The translations under genes and the position numbers were made by a program. The notes beneath the pieces are model-generated. The model was not told where the DNA came from. It made no database searches and saw only the letters and a list, made by a program, of their open reading frames with translations. This document shows positions 24,828-34,334 of a DNA stretch of 64,000 nucleotides, piece after piece. This DNA comes from Dactylosporangium aurantiacum (lineage in GTDB: Bacteria > Actinomycetota > Actinomycetes > Mycobacteriales > Micromonosporaceae): contig NZ_JNYJ01000061.1 of NCBI RefSeq assembly GCF_000716715.1, forward strand, positions 51,613 to 115,612, given 5' to 3'. Every line of letters starts with the position of its first letter. Position 1 is the first letter of the stretch.

Positions 24828-26023
24828 GCCGGGTGAGCTTGCTGGGCGGCCTGGGCTGCCCGGTACGCCCGCAGCAGGTGGTCGAGGTGCCGCCCGGTCG
24901 AGTACGCCTCGGCGGCGGCCCGGCCGGCCTCGGCCACCCTGCGGTGCAGCGACGGGTCCGTCAGGACGCGGGTGATCGCGGCGCCGAACGTGTCGGCGTC
25001 GGGTGCGGCGCTCAGCCGGTGCGGGCCGGCGAGCGCCGCGTCGGCGAGCACCACGGGCAGGCCCTGCGCCTCCGCCTCGGCCAGCACCAGGCCCTGCGTG
25101 TCGGTCGTCGACGCGAACGCGAGCACGTCGGCCATCCGGTAGTAGCCGGCCATGATCGCGTGCGGCACCGGCCGGACCAGCCGCAGCGCGTGCGCGACCC
25201 CGGCCCGCCGGGCCAGCCGCAGGACCGCCTGCCGCTGCTGCAGCACCCCGAGCATCACCAGCCGCGCGTCCGGCAGCCGGCGCAGTACCCGCGCGAACGC
25301 GTCGAGCAGCAGCGCCGGGTCCTTCTCCTTCGTGGCCCGCCCGACGGCGAGGACGACCGGCGCGCCGGACGGCAGCCGCAGCGAGCGGCGCAGCTCGTCG
25401 CGGCCCAGCGGGCTGTCCGGCAGCGTCACCGGCGTCGGCACCGTCCACACGGGAGGGACCCGGGCGAACTCGGCGAAGCTCGCCGCGGTCTTCTCCGAGG
25501 GTGCGATGAGGATCGCGGTGCGGTCCAGGAACTCCTGGCCGAGGCGCACCAGCTGGGCCCGCCGCTCGGTGCCGGGGCGGGCCAGCCGCAGGTAGTCGCG
25601 GACGGTCCAGCCGAGCGCCAGGCGCCGCGCGGCGTGGGCGGCGCCGAACTGGATCTCCATGAAGTGCGCCGAGTACGCGAGCAGGTCCGTGTGCCAGGTC
25701 ATGACGACCGGGATGTCGTGGGCGCGCGCGTACCGCAGCCCGCCGATGCCGACCGGTCCCGGCGTGTGGATGTGCACGACCTCCGGCACCCGCCGCATGC
25801 CGGGGAACCGGGGCAGCCCGATCCGCACGTTGCGCAGCGGCACCGGGACCGACCGCACGCCGCAGGGTTCGCCGCTGCCGCGCAGCAGCGGCCCGGGCTG
25901 GTAGAGCTGCACGTCGTGGCCGGCGCCGCGCAGCAGGTGCACGGTCGCCGCGACCGAGATCGCGACGCCGTCGGAGCGTCCGGCGTGGCTGTCGCAGAAG
26001 TGCGCAACTCTCACGCCGCACAT
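24770..26023 (-). CDS. GT4-family glycosyltransferase
   Basis: A 417-residue glycosyltransferase of GT-B fold. N-terminal acceptor domain starts RVAHFCDSHAGRSDGVAIS and includes VVHIHTPGPVGIGGLR and PVVMTWHTDL; the C-terminal donor domain has VVLAVGRATKEKDPALLLDAF, then MADVLAFASTTDTQGLVLAEAEAQGLPVV, the E-x7-E sugar-nucleotide motif of retaining GT4 enzymes. Resembles phosphatidylinositol mannosyltransferases and MshA-like enzymes; the acceptor is not determined. Start ATG 26023, or GTG 26014, which gives the usual family N-terminus. Convergent with and overlapping the permease. Confidence 0.88.
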   Translation of the reverse strand: MCGVRVAHFCDSHAGRSDGVAISVAATVHLLRGAGHDVQLYQPGPLLRGSGEPCGVRSVPVPLRNVRIGLPRFPGMRRVPEVVHIHTPGPVGIGGLRYARAHDIPVVMTWHTDLLAYSAHFMEIQFGAAHAARRLALGWTVRDYLRLARPGTERRAQLVRLGQEFLDRTAILIAPSEKTAASFAEFARVPPVWTVPTPVTLPDSPLGRDELRRSLRLPSGAPVVLAVGRATKEKDPALLLDAFARVLRRLPDARLVMLGVLQQRQAVLRLARRAGVAHALRLVRPVPHAIMAGYYRMADVLAFASTTDTQGLVLAEAEAQGLPVVLADAALAGPHRLSAAPDADTFGAAITRVLTDPSLHRRVAEAGRAAAEAYSTGRHLDHLLRAYRAAQAAQQAHPAQGVASASVGASLAARTAG

Positions 26024-26090
26024 GGTGCGGCACGCCCGGCGGGTTCGGGGATGGCCCGCGCGAGGTGTACGCCATCTGGAAAGCCGATGT

Positions 26091-29000
26091 TCACTGATCC
26101 AGCCGCACCGCCAGGGCCGCGTCGCGCACGTCCGGGTCCGGGTGCCGGCGCAGGGCGGCCACGACGTTCCGCCAGGGTGCCGGCCAGCCGAGCCGCCCGC
26201 CCGTCGTCGTGTACGCGAGCGCGAACATCCCGTCGGCGTGGCCCGGCCCGGCGGCGAGCGCGACGGCGATCGGCCGGGTCCGCTCCGGCTCGACGTCGCC
26301 GTCCAGGCGCCGCCCGAGCCGCTCGGCGAGCCGGGCCGCGAGCACCGGCCGGTCGGCGACCAGGGCCCGCACCTCGTCCAGGCCGCCGGGGTCGGTGAGG
26401 TCGGCCGCCTCCAGCAGCAGGGTCGCCGCGGCCGGCGCGAACCCGTCCACGGTGGACAGCGCCCGGCCGGCGGCGCCGAGCGCCCGGCGGCCGGGCGCGC
26501 CGGGGGAGACGCGCGCCGCCCACGCGGTGAGCCCGTCGACGAGGGCCTCCAGCCGCCGCCGCGCGGCCCGGTCCACCGCGGCACCCCGACCGGCCGTGTC
26601 GAGGTCCGTGTCGAGGTCCGTGTCGAGGCCCTTGTCCAGGTCCGCTGTGCCCAGGTCCGCTGTGCCCAGGTCCGCTGTGCCCAGGTCCGCTGTGCCCAGG
26701 TCCGCTGTGCCCAGGTCCGCTGTGCCCAGGAGGTCCGCCGCGTCGAGGACCGTGGTGTCCAGGCCCGCCGTGTCCAGGTCGGCCGTGTCCAGGTCGGCCA
26801 GGGTGCGGACGGCCGCGACGAGGGCCGCCTCGCCGGCGTCGGCGGCGACCAGGCCGACCAGGGCCCGCACCACCGACGGCCAGACGGCCCGGTCGCCGAG
26901 GTCGGCCAGCCGCGCCGTCACCGCGCCGGACACGTCCGCCAGCCACGGGGCCCAGCGCGGCAGCGCCGCCCACGCCCGCTGCGCCACCCGCCGGTCCGCG
27001 GCGCCGATCGCGGCGGCGACGAGCGCGGCGTAGTCGGCGCGCAGGGTCGCCGGCACGGGCCACGGGCCGGCGGACAGCAGGGCCAGGACCGCGTCGCGGT
27101 CGCCGGACGCGCCGGCCGCCCGCAGGATCCGCCACATGCCGGGCTCGCCGGCGCGCTGCCGGGCCGCGGCGACGATCGCGACCCGCACGTCGCGGTGCGC
27201 CCGCGGGTCCTGCCACGCCCGCCACAGCGCGTCGGCGGCGCCGGGCACCGAGCGGGCGACGAGCAGCCGGACCGCCGCCTTGCGGGCGGTCACCTTGCCC
27301 TGCCCCGGGTCCAGCGCGGCCAGCAGCGCCGCCGGCGGCAGGAAGCGGCTGGCCCGGGCCAGGCCGGCGACGGCGACCCGAGTCCGGTCGTCGCGCAGGT
27401 GCGACAGCAGCACCGTCAGCGCGTCGGAAGGGCGGTCGGTCCACGGCAGCGCGGCCAGGGCGGCCTCGGCGAGGACGGCGTCGCCGCCGCCGTAGCACTG
27501 CAGCACCAGCCGCCGGCCGCTGTCGGGGACCGGCGCCGCGTCGCGCAGCGCCGCCGCGCGGGCCTGCGGGGTGGCGCCCCGGTCCCGGACGACCTCGGCG
27601 AGCCGGTCGACGTACGCCTGCTGGTGGCGGGGGAGCCAGCGGTGCGGGTACCGCGCGCGGGGCGGCACCCAGCGCACCCCGGCGGGCAGGAACCGCCCGG
27701 CCGGCGGCGGCCCGGCCAGCGCGGCGCCGAGCAGGTCGTCGCGGTGGGCGCAGACGGCCCGCCACACGACCGGCAGCGCGATCGCCGACGGGTCCTCGCG
27801 CAGGACCGCCTCGACCCGTTCGGCGCGGCGGCGGGGGTCGTCGAGCCACCACGCGACGGCGGTGCCGGCGACGTCGGCGACGTTGCCGCGGCGGATGGCG
27901 CGCTCCAGCATCGACTGCAGCTCCGGCAGCCGCCGGGCCCGGTTGCCGAGGGCCTCGGTGACCGCGAACAGCGGCTCGTACCGGCCGCGCTCCGCGCCGA
28001 GCTGCACCCAGCCGCGGACCGCCTCGAACGCCTGCGCCTCCTGGCCGCGCCGCAGCCGCCGGTCGAGCCGGCCCAGGCGCGGCACCCGGTCGTCGCCGAG
28101 CAACCGCTGGAACGTGTGCAGGGCCCAGCGGACCAGCACCGGCGAGTCGAAGCGCTCACGCAGCACCAGCACGGCGAGCTCGGTGAGCCGGCCGAGGGTG
28201 GCCGGTGAGCTGTCCCTCGCCCGCACGGCGTCGGTGACGATCTGCTCGAGCGGCTCGACCAGCTCCGGGCGCAGCAGCGCCGGACGCACCCCGCTCAGGC
28301 ACCGGATCGCGGCGCCGCGCACCGCGTCCTGCTCGTCGCGGACCCGCAGCAGGTGGTGCGTCGCGGCGAGCACGGCCGCCGGGTCGTTGGCGCGCGCCGC
28401 GCACCGGATCAGCGCCTGCCACCCGGCGGCCCGGTCGGCGGCGCCGGCCTGGCGGGTCGCGGCCAGCAGCGCCTCCTCGGCCTCGGCCCACGGCAGGTGC
28501 GCGGTGTACCAGAGCGTGCGTGCCTCGCTCTGGCGGACCGCCTCCAGGCGCAGCGCCCGGCGCGCCTCCGCGACCCGCGCGCCGGCCGGCAGCACCGCGA
28601 GGACCGAGTCGTCCACTGTGGAGCGAGTACGGTCCACATCGGACATCGCGCGGGTGAACAGCTCCTCCCGGTCGCGGGGCGGCACCGCGCGCAGCAGCCG
28701 GGCGAGCGCGGCGCCGTCGCCGCGCAGCCGGCGGGCGAGGCCGGTCAGCCCGGCCACCGGCAGCCGGCCCAGCCGGGTCAGCACCGCCGCGGGCAGCGTC
28801 GCCGCCCGCAGCCAGCCCGCCCGGGACGGCGCCGTCAGCAGCTCCAGCACGCGCAGCGGGTCGGCGGCGACGAGCACCCCGTACGCGCGCAGCGGCGCCG
28901 GGAGCGACCCGGCCGGCGCATACCGCTCCAGCAGGTCCAGCACGTCGTGCGGCAGCGGCCCGGCGGCCTGCAGGACACCGGCGCCGTGCCGCGCCCACCA

Positions 29001-29564
29001 GGGGTCGAGGGCGGCGACCGGCAGCGCCGCCAGCTCCCGCGCCGCCTGCTCGAGGCAGGCCCGCGGGTGGCGCCGGGTCAGCGCGGCCCGGTCGCCGAGC
29101 ACGTGGGTCAGCTGCGGCAGCAGCCGGGTGACGGTGGCCTCGCCGCAGGCCGGCAGCAGCGCGGCCGCCTCGGCGTCGCCGAAGCGGGCGCGGACCGGGT
29201 CGATGAGCGCCTCGGCGAAGTCGGTGCGTCGGCGGGCCCGGATCCGCCGGTACAGCCGGGCCCTGGTGTCGGCGGGCGCGTCGGCGACGAGCCGCGTCAC
29301 CGGCTCCGGGGCGGTGCCCGCCGCGGCCACCCAGGCGAGCCTCGCCCGCAGCGCGACCGGCGGGTCGGCCGCGTTGCACGCGGCGAGGATCCCGGCCTCG
29401 TCCCGCCCGACGACCGCCATGAACAGCGCCACCTCGCGGTCGTGGCGGTCGCCCTCGCGGAGCCGGGCGAGCGTCGCCGGCAGGGTGCCGTCCACCGCCC
29501 CGGCCTGGGCCCGGGCGGCGTGCAGCCGGCGCCGGGCGCGGTAGGGCAGGTGGTCACCGTCCAT
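26091..29564 (-). CDS. Very large HEAT-like alpha-helical repeat protein with pentapeptide minisatellite
   Basis: A 1157-residue, Ala/Leu/Arg-rich protein without signal peptide or membrane segment. It consists of many degenerate helical pairs (for example AEALIDPVRARFGDAEAAAL; LRDDRTRVAVAGLARASRFL; RRHPDPDVRDAALAVRLDQ) characteristic of HEAT/Armadillo solenoids. Near residues 925-980 it contains a Leu-Asp-Thr-Ala-Asp-type pentapeptide stretch: six exact copies of GTADL, flanked by DLDTA variants, like pentapeptide-repeat A(D/N)LXX helices. Starts ATG 29564, 13 bp after the stop of the DUF1254 gene. Probably a protein-interaction scaffold; no enzyme motif is seen. Confidence 0.75.
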   Translation of the reverse strand: MDGDHLPYRARRRLHAARAQAGAVDGTLPATLARLREGDRHDREVALFMAVVGRDEAGILAACNAADPPVALRARLAWVAAAGTAPEPVTRLVADAPADTRARLYRRIRARRRTDFAEALIDPVRARFGDAEAAALLPACGEATVTRLLPQLTHVLGDRAALTRRHPRACLEQAARELAALPVAALDPWWARHGAGVLQAAGPLPHDVLDLLERYAPAGSLPAPLRAYGVLVAADPLRVLELLTAPSRAGWLRAATLPAAVLTRLGRLPVAGLTGLARRLRGDGAALARLLRAVPPRDREELFTRAMSDVDRTRSTVDDSVLAVLPAGARVAEARRALRLEAVRQSEARTLWYTAHLPWAEAEEALLAATRQAGAADRAAGWQALIRCAARANDPAAVLAATHHLLRVRDEQDAVRGAAIRCLSGVRPALLRPELVEPLEQIVTDAVRARDSSPATLGRLTELAVLVLRERFDSPVLVRWALHTFQRLLGDDRVPRLGRLDRRLRRGQEAQAFEAVRGWVQLGAERGRYEPLFAVTEALGNRARRLPELQSMLERAIRRGNVADVAGTAVAWWLDDPRRRAERVEAVLREDPSAIALPVVWRAVCAHRDDLLGAALAGPPPAGRFLPAGVRWVPPRARYPHRWLPRHQQAYVDRLAEVVRDRGATPQARAAALRDAAPVPDSGRRLVLQCYGGGDAVLAEAALAALPWTDRPSDALTVLLSHLRDDRTRVAVAGLARASRFLPPAALLAALDPGQGKVTARKAAVRLLVARSVPGAADALWRAWQDPRAHRDVRVAIVAAARQRAGEPGMWRILRAAGASGDRDAVLALLSAGPWPVPATLRADYAALVAAAIGAADRRVAQRAWAALPRWAPWLADVSGAVTARLADLGDRAVWPSVVRALVGLVAADAGEAALVAAVRTLADLDTADLDTAGLDTTVLDAADLLGTADLGTADLGTADLGTADLGTADLGTADLDKGLDTDLDTDLDTAGRGAAVDRAARRRLEALVDGLTAWAARVSPGAPGRRALGAAGRALSTVDGFAPAAATLLLEAADLTDPGGLDEVRALVADRPVLAARLAERLGRRLDGDVEPERTRPIAVALAAGPGHADGMFALAYTTTGGRLGWPAPWRNVVAALRRHPDPDVRDAALAVRLDQ
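26636..26730 (-). repeat. Perfect 15-bp tandem repeat (6.3 copies) in the HEAT-like gene
   Basis: The + strand unit CCAGGTCCGCTGTGC is repeated six times without a mismatch (26636-26725), then begins a seventh. It encodes GTADL on the minus strand. A diverged 12-bp relative GAGGTCCGTGTC occurs three times just before (26601-26637), and 15-bp relatives just after. Being a multiple of three, copy changes keep the frame. Confidence 0.95.
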
Positions 29565-29577
29565 GCCCTACATCTTG

Positions 29578-30870
29578 CTAGACCTTCACGATCGGGGGCG
29601 GCCGGAACTCGCCCCGCAGGACGGGTGGGCCCGGCTGGTACATCCGCAGCACGGGACGGAACCCGCCCTCCGGCGCGGGCAGCCAGTTCGTGTCGTCGTC
29701 GGGCCGCTCGTGCTGGATGCGGATGGTCAGCGAGCCGTCCGGGTCCCGCCGCAGCCCGGGCGTGGCGGCGCCGATCGCGCGCCGGTCGAGCTGGTTCGGC
29801 ACGGGCCGGGAGCCGGGCACGTCGTAGACGGTCAGGGACCAGCCGGCCTCCGCCGGGGGCGGCTCGTCGAAGTGGACCTCGTAGCGGTGCGCCCCGGTGA
29901 GCCGTTCGCCGTCGCGGTCCTTGTGCACGGTCGGCGCGACCGCCTCGTAGGCGTGGTTGCCCCACAGGCCGGTGCGCGCGGCGACGGCCCGCATCAGGTG
30001 CGCCTCGTCGCGGTCCGGCATCGTCCACTCCGGCGTGTCGAGGGTGCCGACCTCGAAGTAGTCGAGGTTGAAGTCGAACAGGTGCAGGTCGTTCGTCCAG
30101 CCGTTGACGAGCCCGGCGTGCCGGGTGGTGGCCGCCTCCTCCAGCTGCTCCCGGCCGGCGGCGAGCCCGTCGCGCAGTGTCTCGCGCAGCTCCCGCGGCG
30201 CGCCCGTGTACGGCGACGGGCCCGGCTCCAGCAGCCCGATCGAGGCGAACCTGCGCTGGTAGCGCCGCTCCGCCGGCGACGGCGGGAACGCCGCGAGGGA
30301 CCGCCGCAGCGTCTCGAAGAACAGCAGGTCCTCCGGCACACCCGGCTGCGGGTGCGGCAGCCCGTCCAGCGGGACCTGCGGGTACAGCGGATCGATGCGC
30401 AGGGCGTCCTGCAGGGCGTGGACCTCGGCCGCGTCGTCCGCGCCCCGGCACGCGAACCGCCCGATGAGCGTCGTCACCATCGTCGGGATCCTGATGACCT
30501 GGGCGCCCGGCGCCTCCCGGCCGGCCCAGCCGGGCGGCACGAGCAGGAACTCGCGCTCGCCGGTGCCGGTGGAGCGCCGGCCCACGTAGGCGAAGTTGTC
30601 CGTCCACGCGTCGACGAACTGCAGCACGTGGTAGCGGTCGCCGGTGTCGGGGACGCCGAGCCACAGCGGCCCGCCGGACAGGTCGAGCCGGGCGGTCGAG
30701 TACAGCAGGTCCGGGTTGGCGTTGCGCTGGTCGTCGAAGTGCCGCTGATGCGTGAACGTGTTGAACGCGCCATGGTCGCGCTCCACGGCGGCGAGACTGG
30801 TCAGCAGCGGGTAGCCGTACTGGAACGCCTCCGCGGCCAGCGTGGTCAGGTCCATCGCCCTCAGGTCCAT
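29578..30870 (-). CDS. DUF1254/DUF1214 protein
   Basis: A 430-residue protein of the DUF1254-DUF1214 type. N-terminal AAEAFQYGYPLLTSLAA, then HQRHFDDQRNANPDLLYSTARLDLSGGPLWLGVPDTGDRYHVLQFVDAWTDNFAYVGRR-like core is typical of DUF1254, and the C-terminal WSLTVYDVPGSRPVPNQLDRRAIG and SLTIRIQHERPDDDTNWLPAP are typical of DUF1214. These proteins are often annotated as secreted or cell-envelope, but no signal peptide is seen here, so it is probably cytoplasmic. ATG 30870 follows GGGAGGGAC. Same strand and 13 bp upstream of the HEAT-like gene, so likely one transcript. Function unknown. Confidence 0.88.
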   Translation of the reverse strand: MDLRAMDLTTLAAEAFQYGYPLLTSLAAVERDHGAFNTFTHQRHFDDQRNANPDLLYSTARLDLSGGPLWLGVPDTGDRYHVLQFVDAWTDNFAYVGRRSTGTGEREFLLVPPGWAGREAPGAQVIRIPTMVTTLIGRFACRGADDAAEVHALQDALRIDPLYPQVPLDGLPHPQPGVPEDLLFFETLRRSLAAFPPSPAERRYQRRFASIGLLEPGPSPYTGAPRELRETLRDGLAAGREQLEEAATTRHAGLVNGWTNDLHLFDFNLDYFEVGTLDTPEWTMPDRDEAHLMRAVAARTGLWGNHAYEAVAPTVHKDRDGERLTGAHRYEVHFDEPPPAEAGWSLTVYDVPGSRPVPNQLDRRAIGAATPGLRRDPDGSLTIRIQHERPDDDTNWLPAPEGGFRPVLRMYQPGPPVLRGEFRPPPIVKV

Positions 30871-30956
30871 GCGTCCCTCCCGGGTTTGGATCGCCTCCTC
30901 CTGGACTCCAGCCTGCGCGCCGGGGGCGGCCCGGGTGGGTGAGGCGCCGGGTGGCT

Positions 30957-33353
30957 TCAGCGGCGCGGGTTCGTCCTGCGGGTCGGCGCGGCCGCGAGGG
31001 GGTCGTCCGGCCACGGGTGCCGCGGGTACCGCCCCCGCAGCTCGGCGCGGACCTGCGGGTACCCGGTGCGCCAGAACGACGCCAGGTCCCGCGTGACGGC
31101 GACGGGCCGGCCCGCGGGGGACAGCAGGTGCAGCAGCACCGCCACCCGGCCGTCGCCGATCCGGGGTGTCTCCAGCCAGCCGAACGCCTCCTGGACCTTC
31201 ACCGCCAGCACCGGCGCCTCCGGGTCGTCGTAGTCGACCCGGGCCAGGGAGCCGCTCGGCACCCGCAGCCGCTCCGGTGCCAGCTCGTCGAGGCGCTGCG
31301 CGGCCGGCCACGGCAGCATCGCCCGCAACGTCCGCAGCGTCCGTTCGGCATCCACGGTGGACAGCTTGGTGACGCCGCTCAAGTCGGTGTGCGCGACCAC
31401 ACTGGCGTCGCTCACGTCCGGCCACGGCGGGCCGAGCACCAGATGGCAGAAGGCCATGCGCTGCCGCAGCCGGGTCGCCTCCGCCGACCAGCGCGGCCCC
31501 TGCCGGGCGAGGGCGTCGCGCAGCGCCCGTTCGACCAGCTCGCGCGGCGGGTCCGGCAGCTCCCGCCGCCGCAATGTGATCGCGCCGAGCTGGTCGAGGC
31601 GCTGCGCGCCCTGCGCGGTGATCTCATCCACTGTGGACAGCAGGGCGGCGCCCGCCTCCAGGGCGGTGTCCTCGTCGATCGCCGCGGCGAGCCGGACCCG
31701 TGCGGCGGCGCTGCCCGGCTGCCGGTCCGCCGCCGCGACCGCCAGCCACGGGTGCCCGGTCAGCGGTGAGCCCGGCGCCAGGGCGGCCTCCGTCCCGCCG
31801 GCCATCAGGTACCCGCCGCCGCGCAGCCGGGCCAGCCGCTCCGGGTACGCCAGCCCGGTGACGAGGCCCGCGACCAGGTCGTCGGGGAGGCGCACCGGGG
31901 CGTCCGGCAGGTCCCGGCGCAGCCGCTCGGTCTCGGCGCGCCAGCGGGCGTCGCCGGTGTCGCGCAGGTGCCGCCAGGCAGCGGCCAGGTCGTCGCCCCG
32001 GGCGAGGGAGTCGTCGGCGAGGATCGCGACCACCTCGGCGGCCCTGCGCGCGCCCACCTTCGGCGCGCCGTCCAGCAGCGCCCGGGCCAGCCGCGGGTGC
32101 GCACCGACCCGGGACATGCGGTGCCCGCGCGGCGTCGCCCGGCCGTCGCCGTCCACCGCGCCGAGCGCCCGCAGCGTCGCCTGCGCGACCCGCATCGCCG
32201 CGTCCGGCGGCGGGTCCGGCAGCGCCAGCCCCGCCCCGCCCGGATGCCCCCAGCAGGCGAGCGCCAGGGCGAACCCGGTCAGCTCGGCGACCGCGACCTC
32301 CGGCTCCGGCTGGGCCGGCAGGCGCGCGTCGTCGGCCTCGGACCAGCACCGGTACACGACGCCGGGCGCCTCCCGCCCGGCCCGCCCGGCGCGCTGGACG
32401 GTGGCCGCCTTCGCCGCCCGCACCGTGGCGAGGGACCCCAGGCCGCGGGCGTGGTCGGTCCGCGGCACCCGGGCCAGCCCGGCGTCGACCACGACCCGCA
32501 CCCCCGGCACGGTCAGGCTGCTCTCCGCGACGGCGGTGGCCAGCACCACCCGCCGCCGGCCGCCGCCGTGCAGCGCCGTGTCCTGCTCCTTCGCCGGCAG
32601 CCGCCCGTGCAGCACGTCCACCGGCAGGTCGTCCAGCCGCCGGCGCACCGACGCGATCTCGCCCGCGCCCGGCAGGAACACCAGCAGGTCACCCTCCGCC
32701 TCCCGCCACGCCCGGCGCACGACCGCCGCCACGTGGTCGAGGAACGCCGGGTCGACGTGCAGCCCGTGCGGTGGCCGTACCGGACGCGGCGGGGGACACC
32801 ACCGCACGGCCACGTCGTGCAGCGCGCCCTCCGCCACCACCACCGGCGCGTCGAGCAGCCGCGCGAACCGGTCCGCGTCCGCGGTCGCCGACGTCGCGAG
32901 CAGCCGCAGGTCCGGCCGCAGCGTCTGGCGGCTCTCCACCAGGAACCCGAGCGTCAGGTCCGTGTCGAGGTGCCGCTCGTGACACTCGTCGATCACGACG
33001 GTGCCGACGCCGTCCAGCGCCGGGTCGGCGAGCAGCCGCTGCACCAGGAGGCCGGTGGTGACCACCTCGACCCGCGTGCCGGGCCCGACGGCGCGGTCAC
33101 CGCGGACGCTGTACCCGACGCTGCCGCCGACCCGCTCGCCCCGCAGCTGCGCCATCCGCCGGGCCGCCGCCCGCGCCGCGATCCGCCGGGGCTCCGCCAC
33201 GACCACGGTGCCGCCGGCCGCCCCGTCGTCGAGCGCCAGGGGCACCAGCGTCGTCTTGCCGGTCCCGGGCGGCGCCACCAGGACCGCGCCGCCGTGGTCG
33301 CCGAGCGCCGCGACCACGTCCCCGAGCACCCGTTCGACCGGCAGATTCCGCAC
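30957..33353 (-). CDS. hrpB: ATP-dependent helicase HrpB
   Basis: A 798-residue DExH-box helicase. Motif I APPGTGKTTL, Ia EPRRIAARAAARRMA, motif II DECH (VVIDECHERHLDTD), motif III SATAD, RecA2 motifs VLHGRLPAKEQ, VLATAVAESSLTVPGVRVVVDAGLAR and QRAGRAGRE, then the HrpB-specific C-terminal domain with GSLARVDYDDPEAPVLAVKVQEAFGW and ending in RYPRHPWPDDPL. This is the DEAH/RHA-like RNA helicase found in many bacteria; its RNA target in actinobacteria is not known. GTG at 33353 was chosen because AGGA lies seven bases before it; TTG at 33359 is an alternative. Confidence 0.95.
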   Translation of the reverse strand: MRNLPVERVLGDVVAALGDHGGAVLVAPPGTGKTTLVPLALDDGAAGGTVVVAEPRRIAARAAARRMAQLRGERVGGSVGYSVRGDRAVGPGTRVEVVTTGLLVQRLLADPALDGVGTVVIDECHERHLDTDLTLGFLVESRQTLRPDLRLLATSATADADRFARLLDAPVVVAEGALHDVAVRWCPPPRPVRPPHGLHVDPAFLDHVAAVVRRAWREAEGDLLVFLPGAGEIASVRRRLDDLPVDVLHGRLPAKEQDTALHGGGRRRVVLATAVAESSLTVPGVRVVVDAGLARVPRTDHARGLGSLATVRAAKAATVQRAGRAGREAPGVVYRCWSEADDARLPAQPEPEVAVAELTGFALALACWGHPGGAGLALPDPPPDAAMRVAQATLRALGAVDGDGRATPRGHRMSRVGAHPRLARALLDGAPKVGARRAAEVVAILADDSLARGDDLAAAWRHLRDTGDARWRAETERLRRDLPDAPVRLPDDLVAGLVTGLAYPERLARLRGGGYLMAGGTEAALAPGSPLTGHPWLAVAAADRQPGSAAARVRLAAAIDEDTALEAGAALLSTVDEITAQGAQRLDQLGAITLRRRELPDPPRELVERALRDALARQGPRWSAEATRLRQRMAFCHLVLGPPWPDVSDASVVAHTDLSGVTKLSTVDAERTLRTLRAMLPWPAAQRLDELAPERLRVPSGSLARVDYDDPEAPVLAVKVQEAFGWLETPRIGDGRVAVLLHLLSPAGRPVAVTRDLASFWRTGYPQVRAELRGRYPRHPWPDDPLAAAPTRRTNPRR

Positions 33354-33511
33354 GCCCAAGTCCTACCGCATCCGCGGCGCCCGCGGTGGCCGGGGCGCCG
33401 GTCGCCCCCGCCTCCCACGGGGCACCGGCGAGGTCGCCGTCGTCCTCAAGGCCGGCCCGTCGGGGCCCGCCGGCGCCGGGGTCCTGCCGGTGGTCCAGTA
33501 GCGTCGGACGG

Positions 33512-34180
33512 GTGCGCGAACTGATCGTCCGCTGGCAGCGTGGCTGGGCGGTGGCCCGTGCCCTCCCCACCGCCACGGACGTCGGCCCCGGCCTGCGGGT
33601 GCGCTGCCTGCAGCCGGGCCGGGCGGTGGAGTACGTGGCCCTGGACCGCGACCCGGCGTCCCTGCGCGACCTGGCCGCCCTGGTCGCCCGGGAGGCCGAG
33701 CCCACGTGGCTGACCGTGCCCACCACCGATCCGGCCGCCACGGCCACCGAGTTGGAGGCCGCGGGTCTGGTCCTGCTGAAACGCGCCGAGCTGCTCATGA
33801 CCACCGACCTGCGCACGCACCCCGCACCACCGCCCGCCGCCGGGTACCGGCTCGCCACCGCCGTGGCCCCGGACACCGACCCGGGCACGGTCACCGTCAC
33901 CGTCCTGGCCGCGTCCGGCGAGGTGGGTGCCCGCGGCACGATGGGCCTGACCGGCACCGACGCCGTTGCCGACCGGATCGAGACGCGCCCCGCGCACCGC
34001 CGCCGCGGCCTGGCCAGCACCCTCATGGGCGCCCTGGCCACGGCGGCGGTCGCGGCGGGCGGCACGGACGGCATCCTCATCGCCAGCGAGGAGGGCCAGC
34101 CCCTGTACGCGAAGCTCGGCTGGCGGCCCGCCGCGGACGTGCTGATCGCCACCACCCCGGGCAACACGTACCCGACCTGA
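33512..34180 (+). CDS. GNAT-family N-acetyltransferase
   Basis: A 222-residue protein whose C-terminal half is a GNAT domain: GARGTMGLTGTDAVADRIETRP followed by the acetyl-CoA loop HRRRGLASTLMGALA and GTDGILIASEEGQPLYAKLGW. The N-terminal half (VRELIVRWQRGWAVARALP...) is less typical, as in two-domain GNATs that recognise larger substrates. GTG at 33512. Divergent from hrpB. Substrate unknown. Confidence 0.85.
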   Translation: MRELIVRWQRGWAVARALPTATDVGPGLRVRCLQPGRAVEYVALDRDPASLRDLAALVAREAEPTWLTVPTTDPAATATELEAAGLVLLKRAELLMTTDLRTHPAPPPAAGYRLATAVAPDTDPGTVTVTVLAASGEVGARGTMGLTGTDAVADRIETRPAHRRRGLASTLMGALATAAVAAGGTDGILIASEEGQPLYAKLGWRPAADVLIATTPGNTYPT

Positions 34181-34294
34181 CCCCGTCCCGGCGCGCGGCC
34201 GTGGCACGGCGCGGTGTCGCCGCAGGTGGGCGGCGCCTGCGCTGTCCCACGGTGTCCCACGGGCGGCGCGCGGCGGCGCCGGCCGGTGCTCGGA

Positions 34295-34330
34295 TGTCTC
34301 CTGTCAGCGACACCGCAGAGCAAGGAGACA
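34295..34330 (+). promoter_or_regulatory. Hairpin that can hide the doxX ribosome site
   Basis: TGTCTCCT (34295-34302) pairs perfectly with AGGAGACA (34323-34330), which contains the Shine-Dalgarno AGGAG of the gene starting at 34335. If folded, initiation would be blocked. Confidence 0.4.
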
Positions 34331-34334
34331 GGTC

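Noticed and set aside
26600..26780. CRISPR array
   Set aside because: The 15-bp units are contiguous with no spacers and are in frame within a coding gene.
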